A stretch of 64,000 nt of DNA from Verticillium longisporum. Lineage: Eukaryota > Ascomycota > Sordariomycetes > Glomerellales > Plectosphaerellaceae. The DNA is taken from positions 620,001-684,000 of the forward strand of contig JAETXT010000008.1 of the NCBI GenBank assembly GCA_019188255.1, in the 5' to 3' direction. The notes under the pieces are model-generated. The model saw only the letters and a program-made list of their open reading frames with translations. It did no database searches and was not told the origin of the DNA. Within the stretch, counting starts at the first letter, position 1. Each line of letters begins with the position of its first letter. The position numbers and the translations under genes are program-made. Below are positions 58,701 through 64,000 of the stretch, in pieces.

Positions 58701-60570
58701 GACAGAGACTGTGGAGGCCCGACCATCAGTGGCACCAGCCCCACAGCCGTCGCCATCAACACAAATCCAAGGCACTCGAAGGAGCGCTAGAGACAGAAAG
58801 CCGTCACAGTTCAAAGACGGCACCCCCACCGACCAGGCTCTAGGAGCCCGCCGCAGCAAGAAAATGCCTCCATCATCACATTTGACCGTGGAATACTCAT
58901 TCTTTCACACTCAGACTCCATCGAACAAGAAACCGCTTCTCCGAACAGATATGCCCGCGGAGCCAAGATCCTGGAAGGAGATGCTTCATTCTGATCACAA
59001 AAAGCAGTGGCTAGAAGCAAGCGTCCAGGAGGTCAACACCATTGAAAATATGGACACAATCGAGCAAGTCCCCTTCGAATCGGTCGACCAGGAAATACAC
59101 AAGGTTCTCGGGTTGACCTGGGTCTGGAAATACAAGGTTGACTCCACCGGCTACGTGACCAAGTTCAAGGCCAGGCTCTGCGTACGAGGAGACCAACAGC
59201 CCAAGAATGAGATGGAAACATACGCGTCGACACTGGCAGCCAAGACGTTCAGAACGTTGATGGCCATCTGTGCAGAGTTTGACCTAGACACGCACCAGTT
59301 GGATGCCGTCAACGCCTTTCCAAATGCACACCTCGACGAGACAGTCTACGTCTGGGCCCCTCAGGGCTGGGATCTCATGCAGGAGATGCAACAGAAGAAG
59401 GGCGCTCCACAGAGGCGCACGATTTTCAAGCTGAAGAGAGCTTTGTACGGTTTGCGCCGATCACCGCTTCTCTGGCACAAGCTGCTGTCCGAGGCTATGC
59501 GGAAGATCGGCCTCGTGGCTCTCGAGGAAGATAACTGTGTCTTCATGGGCAGAGGCATGATCATGTTCTTCTACGTTGACGACATCATCCTCATGAACCG
59601 CAAAGAGGATCGCCAAGCGGCCGAAGAGCTGAAGAGCCAGCTCAAGTCTCTGTTCGAGATGCGAGAACTTGGCGAGGTCAGATGGTTCTTAGGCATCAGA
59701 GTGGTCAGAGATCGTAGCCAGCGCAAGCTCTGGCTGTCTCTGGAGAACTACATCACTGAAAAGATGAAGGACCTCAACCTCCAGCCATCCACCAGAGGTC
59801 ATTTGACGCCTCTATCAACAGACCCAGCACCTGCTCCAAAGGATTACGAAGCCTCTGCTGAATCCATTCAACTATACCAACGCAAAATTGGTTCCATCAA
59901 TTACGCAGCAACCACAACACGACCTGATGTGGCCAAAGCTGCCTCAAGACTTGCGGAGTCTCTGCTCAGGCCGACAGAACTCCATCACCTTGCAGCAGAC
60001 CACTGTCTCCGCTACCTCTATCGCACAAGGACTCTCTCGCTGTCCTACGGAGGATCAGGAGACCATTCTACATCGCTGTATTGTGCGAGCGACGCATCAT
60101 TCGGCGATGATCCCATCACCAGATTTAGTTCACAAGGATACACCACCATGCTCTTTGGAGGTCCAATTGACTGGAAAGCTACAAAGCAGCGATCCGTGGT
60201 CACTTCTAGCACCGAAGCTGAGCTGGTGGCCCTCAGTGTCGCAGCGAGGAACTACCTTGCCACTCTTCGTCTGATCAAGGAGCTTCAGCTACGTTTTCAT
60301 GGCAAGGTTCCGATCCAGATGTTCTGTGATAACCGCCAAACGCTGCTGTTACTCACTAGTGAGAGGCCTCAAGCCACTACGAAGCTCAAGCATGTTGACA
60401 TCCATCGTCTTTGGATCCGACAAACAGTCAGACAGGGGAAGATATCCGTGGACTGGATGAGCACTGACAAGATAGTGAGCGATGGGCTTACAAAGATTCT
60501 CCCGACTCAGAAGCATCAGAACTTCGTGAAGCTTCTGCAGATGGAGTGCGTACCAGCGGTCCACCAGTGA
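55705..60570 (+). CDS. Copia gag-pol polyprotein
   Basis: One frame of 1621 residues encodes all retrotransposition functions. The gag part (1 to about 400) begins WRTWLNSVRAVATSYEAW. It has no CCHC knuckle, but carries CDCVQQKRAPKACQPICLC near 282-300, which may bind zinc in another way. The protease motif FLIDSGTPNHITNN is near 405. The integrase zinc region (LWHERLAHAHPEAI .. CESCGVAK) begins near 542; the catalytic DDE is in LDFFSPGK near 607, RVDWDSAL near 670 and NGAAERNGG near 703. A repeated acidic linker (DTIQ..EDTI words) spans about 945-985. Reverse transcriptase begins near 1100 (WKYKVDSTGYVTKFKARL) with YVDDIILM near 1290. RNase H is near 1460-1530 (ASDASFGDD, SSTEAELVAL). The frame ends 205 bp before the 3' LTR. 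Confidence 0.95.
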   Translation: MDSGKHRVTLTRREEWRTWLNSVRAVATSYEAWDLVDPDKEADRRPKRAKKPTAPSFEDETRDLSTLLTLYKIHLDIYNRESAGLQEVQKYILNTVDRSLSAVFMNEESSQEWLKALKDHFAPSDMGQKQYIRQRWEEHMAMIKKMDHEKWVDDFILLCIEVEKHGIPQLKEAADQNVQFLRAILSVSPGWAEAECAHQVRRELDDRDGGKVLALRYKSYLRDYQPHRLTTKPSQTSFYSDSVTFMGKDRNGQSDRTSAQDSHRDSPQQPNSSPSRRPFCDCVQQKRAPKACQPICLCPNIAEHRRKKSYQSDQSLLDYIDEAKKRMKPSTLQFWNEKIKEDKKKRQEARGTSGVAVSAFNNFLGDDDEQSCDDEYTNFMSNFSVADSDEFQRTNRGGDLRHEFLIDSGTPNHITNNKDLLTNFREATDTVRYSTGGGKSSPVEGHGTMAIDTLDSKQNVISITCHDVSYIKDYPTTLISARQLQRQGLGLDSLRNMLFNPATGSEIPLQEKGGQYAVNTLHSTTSFYHSKKQRAAMVSDSRLWHERLAHAHPEAIQQLPYSCTGVGVKGPTTFECESCGVAKSKKIVSRRQPTYTTTNPFERVNLDFFSPGKSYNGMESCLVITDAYSGKIVVRILPARADGFQAFINFEMFLWRQYHLVIKVLRVDWDSALRSNLVTWSEERGILLERSAARTPEQNGAAERNGGTIFTIARTLTSAAGFPEDLWPEVVQTAAYLHNLTPKGRLQWATPEGRLNDWLNSKGLAARTTAPGLAHLRRYGCRAYPLTADAQEGRNRKQKLAPRAHIGYLCGYDSSNIYRIWVPEMKAVLRTRDVGFDESTVFKDAQSPKPILQDEFQALDVPVADAQNPFNSSLDIDEFDVATIDLFEKARTFQLGGKINAEILRPREGHTASRDDVLPSPRPTPETETGQGQPAVSEGVEDAVIDTIQGAEDAVEDTIPVPDTIQVTEEAIEDTIEVARSPESTPQHTPADQSSAEDETETVEARPSVAPAPQPSPSTQIQGTRRSARDRKPSQFKDGTPTDQALGARRSKKMPPSSHLTVEYSFFHTQTPSNKKPLLRTDMPAEPRSWKEMLHSDHKKQWLEASVQEVNTIENMDTIEQVPFESVDQEIHKVLGLTWVWKYKVDSTGYVTKFKARLCVRGDQQPKNEMETYASTLAAKTFRTLMAICAEFDLDTHQLDAVNAFPNAHLDETVYVWAPQGWDLMQEMQQKKGAPQRRTIFKLKRALYGLRRSPLLWHKLLSEAMRKIGLVALEEDNCVFMGRGMIMFFYVDDIILMNRKEDRQAAEELKSQLKSLFEMRELGEVRWFLGIRVVRDRSQRKLWLSLENYITEKMKDLNLQPSTRGHLTPLSTDPAPAPKDYEASAESIQLYQRKIGSINYAATTTRPDVAKAASRLAESLLRPTELHHLAADHCLRYLYRTRTLSLSYGGSGDHSTSLYCASDASFGDDPITRFSSQGYTTMLFGGPIDWKATKQRSVVTSSTEAELVALSVAARNYLATLRLIKELQLRFHGKVPIQMFCDNRQTLLLLTSERPQATTKLKHVDIHRLWIRQTVRQGKISVDWMSTDKIVSDGLTKILPTQKHQNFVKLLQMECVPAVHQ

Positions 60571-60765
60571 ACAGCTTGCTCAATTTCGCCCACCTCTCCT
60601 AACACTTACACACATCCTTATTTGCTTCACAAGCACGATTTCCTTCATCTGCCCTGAGAACGCCAACTGTTCCAAAGGCACCAAATTCTCTACCAAAAGC
60701 CGCCAACAGGCATCTGCCTGATCTTTCGTGGTTCAGATGGTCAGAGAGAGGCTCGCCTACCCATC

Positions 60766-60775
60766 TGAGGGGGTG
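60766..60775 (+). other. Polypurine tract before the 3' LTR
   Basis: TGAGGGGGTG lies directly before the TGTTG start of the 3' LTR, the expected position for the primer of plus-strand DNA synthesis. It is short and not pure, as in many Copia elements. Confidence 0.7.
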
Positions 60776-60988
60776 TGTTGCCGATCAGGCAAGGTTCTGT
60801 TCTGTGACCCAGGAGTACTTTCATCCCAAATGTGGAGTCCTCATTTGATGCATTTGTTCTGTCGTTATCGCCCCGGTAAGACTCCTTACCGATGCTGGAT
60901 CTGACCAATTACCTTCGTTTGGACTTCTGGAAGTCTCCTTTTGTACCTTAACAACAATCAATCCACTTTGTTCAATTCCGTGGTGACA
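60776..60988 (+). repeat. 3' LTR of the Copia element
   Basis: 213 bp, identical by eye to 55116-55328. The acaat duplication follows at 60989-60993. Its right edge is 104 bp from the start codon of the next gene, so it may affect that gene's expression. Confidence 0.95.
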
Positions 60989-61092
60989 ACAATCCACTCA
61001 GCTTCTCAGGGCCGTCCCGCTCCGCAGGCCGCAGTCGAACATCACCTACCAACGCTGTCAGTCGACTTTTCGAGAACCGCTGCAAACGACTG

Positions 61093-62114
61093 ATGCGACT
61101 CATGACAGCTATGACCGCGTCCATATGGACGCATGAGATTCCTGCCCAAGCAAATGTCTTCGAATATTCCAGCTTCTTCTGTCGCCACCCAGATGTCCTT
61201 CTCCCTACGCTGTCAGATGTCAAGGCGGAATGCGCGAAGCAGAACTCGCCTGCCCTGAGCGAGGCCATGCGACCCCCTCCGGTCATGTACGAGTCCCTCG
61301 GACTTGTTGTGAAATTCGGTCGAATGGACCAAGTTCATGTAAGCGAGGGTAGATGCCTTTGGGTTCTCCGTCGAATCCTCCCCGACGTACCTGTTCCCGA
61401 AATTTATGGCTGGACTACTCAGGACGATTGTGTGTTGCTGTATATGGAACTTGTCCAAGGAGTCACTGTCGAAAATTGCTGGCCGCGCATGACTGAGGAC
61501 CAGAGGGGCGTACTCTGGGATAATTTGATGGAGATGGTGTCGAAGCTTCGAACACTTTCTCGAGACTCACCACATCCCCTGATCTGTAAGTTTCACATGA
61601 CCCGATTCTCTAGCCGTACCTCCCCCGGCTTTTTCTTGTCTCTCTCATAAAACTCATCAGCCTAGCTCGCATTGACGGCTCGGCTCTGTACGATGTCGAA
61701 GTCAATGGCAACAGGGACAAAAGGCCGTGGACAGGGCCTTTCGATTCCGTGAAAGCCTTGCATGACTGGTTCGCCAATACGAGCAAGATGGGGTTCGAAG
61801 CCATCTGGCCTGGGCGGACACTCGAGGAGATCCCAGATGGATTTCGGCACCTATTCCCTGATGACAGCAAGGTGGTTTTCACACATGGCGATCTCCACCC
61901 CACCAACATCATGGTGAACCCAGTCTCGCCAGAGCAAATTGTTGCTATCATCGACTGGGAACAGTCGGGCTGGTGGCCGGACTACTGGGAGTTTTGCAAG
62001 GCTGAATGCACGGTGGGCTACAAGTCTGAATGGCGTGCACATTTGTTGAGGCGCTTTGAGGAACCAGAGGCATGGGATGCCTTTGGCGCATTTACCGCGT
62101 CCATAGGGCATTAA
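61093..62114 (+). CDS. Aminoglycoside-phosphotransferase-like (APH) kinase
   Basis: A member of the APH/choline-kinase-like superfamily, common in fungi with mostly unknown small-molecule substrates. Exons are 61093-61585 and 61666-62114, with an 80-bp intron (GTAAGT..CCTAG), giving 313 residues. The join reads LISRIDGSALYD. The N-lobe has LGLVVKFGRMDQVHVSEG near 70-88, with the ATP-binding lysine in VVKFG, and CVLLYMELVQGVTVENCWP near 120-138. The catalytic loop is VFTHGDLHPTNIMVNP near 250-265, and the metal-binding block IVAIIDWEQSGWWPDYWEF is near 272-290. All key residues (H-G-D, N, D) are intact. An upstream first exon is possible, but the Copia insertion lies only 104 bp before this ATG, within the likely promoter or leader. 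Confidence 0.88.
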
Positions 62115-62421
62115 CTCGCAAGGGCTGCATCGGGTAGATTTTGCACTTGTATGGGAATCGTCACAAATGATATCTACTACCGCATCCGACATGACGCTGA
62201 TAGATACCCAGATGGTAGGTATGTAGGGCATGTGCAGGCAGGTATTCGCACCCGAGTCTGTCTAATAAGGTACCTTAGGTACTTACAGTACTTGCACAAC
62301 AGCCCCACTTCTATGCTGCTGGTAGGTGCAGCCTGAGGTGCAGCCTGGAGGCAGGGACGACCACTGGCCTCTAGCGAGCAGGCGCCCTCATACCTCAGAC
62401 CTCAGACCTCACGGAGGTATA
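62115..62421. other. Intergenic region rich in ggtacc-type words
   Basis: Short repeats of taggtac/ggtacctta and cctcagacctcaga occur here. The trinucleotide ata at 62419-62421 is repeated at the other side of the following inverted-repeat element. Confidence 0.4.
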
Positions 62422-62607
62422 AGCTCAACTGACCATTGGGTATCGACCTGAGCTAACCATTGGGTCCGCTTTTAATTTATACTAAGCCTCTTTAGGAACT
62501 GACCTGACTATTAGGGGGTATAAGAATGGGGTGAAAGTATTAAAATAGGCTTACTTAAGATTAGATAATTTCTCTATCTTCGATAATCTATTCCGAATCT
62601 ATTCTAA

Positions 62608-62805
62608 ATCGATTTAGAATCGATTTAGAATCGATTTAGAATCGATTTAGAATCGATTTAGAATCGATTTAGAATCGATTTAGAATCGATTTAGAATCGA
62701 TTTAGAATCGATTTAGAATCGATTTAGAATCGATTTAGAATCGATTTAGAATCGATTTAGAATCGATTTAGAATCGATTTAGAATCGATTTAGAATCGAT
62801 TTAGA
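62608..62805. repeat. Perfect 18-copy array of an 11-bp unit
   Basis: The unit atcgatttaga repeats 18 times without any change (198 bp). ATCGAT lies in every unit. The uniformity contrasts with the diverged 23-bp array next to it and indicates recent expansion or ongoing slippage. Confidence 0.95.
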
Positions 62806-62887
62806 ATCGATTATTTTCTAAAAAATTAGGAAAAAATAAAAGCTTTATTATATAGCTTTAATAAGCTAATTATAATAGATCTAATAG

Positions 62888-63094
62888 TCTAGCCTTTATA
62901 GATTTAATAGTCTAGCCTTTATAGATTTAATAGTTTAGCCTAAGTAGATTTAGTAGTCTAGCCTCAGTAGATTTAGTAGTCTGGCCTCAGTGGATTTAGT
63001 GGTCTGGCCTCAGTGGATTTAGTGGTCTGGCCTCAGTGGATTTAGTGGTCTGGCCTCAGTGGATTTAGTGGTCTGGCCTCAGTGGACTTAGTAG
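62888..63094. repeat. Nine-copy array of a 23-bp unit with graded decay
   Basis: Units start at 62888 and recur every 23 bp. The left units read tctagcctttatagatttaatag, and the right ones tctggcctcagtggatttagtgg. G and C become steadily more frequent from left to right, with changes almost only of the G-to-A/C-to-T kind. Confidence 0.9.
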
Positions 63095-63268
63095 TCTGGC
63101 CTGGCCTCTATTGTATTAGGTAACCAAGGCACGTGATATTCTAATTCAGCTTTTAATTGCACCCTATAGCACCCCCCAATAGTCAGGCCAGTTCCTAAAG
63201 AGGCTTAGCGTAAATTAAAAGCGGACCTAATGGTCAGCTCAGGTCAATACCCAATGGTCAGTTGAGCT

Positions 63269-63566
63269 ATAGCCTCGACCTCACGTGTTGTCGCTGCACC
63301 TGCCTCAAGGCTCTCGCCCTTCGCGACTCACTTCTGTCAGCTCTCACCAACCCCGCCGCTGGCTGCCTAGGTATCAGCCTGCGAACCTTGACCGCTGTCC
63401 TCGCTATGTGAGCGAGCGAGAGTAAAGGAGCACGCGGCTGCGGCAAACATCCGCCTGTCGACTGTGGTCTCGCTCTTCATCCTGGGCGGTTAACCGCTCG
63501 GGATACCGAATCCCGCATCGCAACCTTGGTACTTTGAACAGCCGACATTCACGAGGTCCAGCCAAC
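63269..63566. promoter_or_regulatory. Likely promoter and leader of the F-box gene
   Basis: About 300 bp of normal-composition DNA between the inverted-repeat element and an ATG at 63567, with tccagccaacATGG as a good start context. No specific motif was identified. Confidence 0.4.
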
Positions 63567-64000
63567 ATGGACAACAAAGAGGCAGAAGGCGCTCCAACTG
63601 CGCCCAACATCCTCCGCCTTCCTGCCGAGCTCCAACTCCACATCATCCAACACCTCACTTTCGGCGAGCTCGAGCACCTCCGCCGAACATGTCGCTTCTA
63701 CCGCGCCTTCATCTCCCCGGCCGTTGTCGGCCGCCTCTTTGGCACGGCCCATCGTCTGCAGGCCGCCCTGCTGTCCACCTGCCGCGACTGTCTGCGCACC
63801 GAGGACCCCGTCGCCAGCTCCCCGCCCACGATGCTCTGGGCCGGCGTCGCCAGCGCCGACTGGCCGCTCGCGAGCCGCTGCGTCGTGTGCGCGTTCAAGG
63901 CGCGCGACTTGTACGTCGACGAGCAGATCACCTTTGCCGACTGGACGAGCGCCTACGTCTGTCGGTGGTGTGGCATGCCGGTGCACGTGGGCCAGACCAG
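63567..64000 (+). CDS. F-box domain protein, 5' part (runs off the window)
   Basis: The frame is open from ATG at 63567 to the window end (about 144 residues). After a short acidic start, the segment ILRLPAELQLHIIQHLTFGE and LEHLRRTCRFYRAFISP is a typical F-box, which links substrates to the SCF ubiquitin ligase through Skp1. Downstream, cysteine pairs (CRDCLR, CVVCAFKARDLY, CRWCGMPVH) follow, a pattern frequent in fungal F-box proteins. No stop or intron is seen before the cut. Codon use and GC content are like those of the core genes, unlike the AT-rich arrays to the left. Confidence 0.8.
   Translation, partial: MDNKEAEGAPTAPNILRLPAELQLHIIQHLTFGELEHLRRTCRFYRAFISPAVVGRLFGTAHRLQAALLSTCRDCLRTEDPVASSPPTMLWAGVASADWPLASRCVVCAFKARDLYVDEQITFADWTSAYVCRWCGMPVHVGQT

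Larger units (their letters stand above)
55116..60988 (+). mobile_element. Intact Ty1/Copia LTR retrotransposon
   Basis: The 5873-bp element is flanked by a 5-bp duplication, acaat (55111-55115 and 60989-60993). It has two 213-bp LTRs that start TG and end CA and are identical by eye, a primer-binding site, a single long gag-pol frame and a purine tract before the 3' LTR. None of it shows RIP-type decay. Identical LTRs and an open frame mean a recent insertion that has not passed through a RIP-active cross since. Confidence 0.95.
62422..63268. mobile_element. 847-bp inverted-repeat element carrying two tandem arrays
   Basis: Inverted repeats of about 100 bp begin AGCTCAACTGACCATTGGG at 62422 and mirror at 63268. 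They differ at only a few places, most of them C/T or G/A. A 3-bp duplication, ata, flanks both sides, which would suit the PIF-Harbinger class but is short and therefore uncertain. The interior has no open frame. It contains an 11-bp array and a 23-bp array, so this is a non-autonomous, MITE-like element that has gained satellites. Confidence 0.6.

Overview
This window is nuclear DNA from a filamentous ascomycete (Pezizomycotina, probably a Sordariomycete). Genes are compact and mostly GC-rich. Introns are short (about 50-180 bp) with GT..AG ends and CTAAC/CTGAC-like branch sites. The products are eukaryotic housekeeping proteins plus typical fungal families. Repeats carry the C-to-T/G-to-A, stop-rich signature of repeat-induced point mutation (RIP). 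Protein names rest on recognised motifs; no database search was run.

Layout. 1-5150 is very AT-rich, RIP-degraded repeat DNA with no open frame. 5150-7801 holds two Mutator-like (MULE) copies placed head to head around a less mutated spacer; the right copy has about 155-bp terminal inverted repeats, a 9-bp target duplication and a decayed FAR1-like domain. 8786-50000 is gene-rich: TRM6 (tRNA m1A58 methyltransferase subunit), ARPC3 (Arp2/3 complex), an unrecognised nuclear-type protein, a kinesin, a hybrid histidine kinase, a GrpB/UPF0157 protein, MRE11, a PHO4/PiT phosphate permease, an RNA-dependent RNA polymerase, an RRM+R3H (Cip1/Pin4-like) RNA-binding protein, a cysteine-rich acidic protein and histone H2A.Z. 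Long gene-poor stretches lie at 26809-30753 and 38243-43876.

51228-64000 is accessory in character. It has a broken NLR-like gene (STAND N-terminus, NACHT P-loop, ankyrins), an intact Ty1/Copia retrotransposon with LTRs identical by eye and a 5-bp target duplication, an aminoglycoside-phosphotransferase-like gene just downstream of it, an 847-bp inverted-repeat element holding two tandem arrays, and the 5' part of an F-box gene cut by the window end.

How it fits together. The genes do not form one pathway. Genome-defence and mobile-element themes recur: RIP-ruined repeats, an intact RdRP, and an unmutated young Copia copy. Three otherwise good genes carry small reading-frame breaks: single-base indels in the 12.6 kb gene and in the phosphate permease, and an in-frame TGA in the RRM/R3H gene. 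The NLR-like gene has several lesions. Consensus error and real mutation cannot be told apart here.
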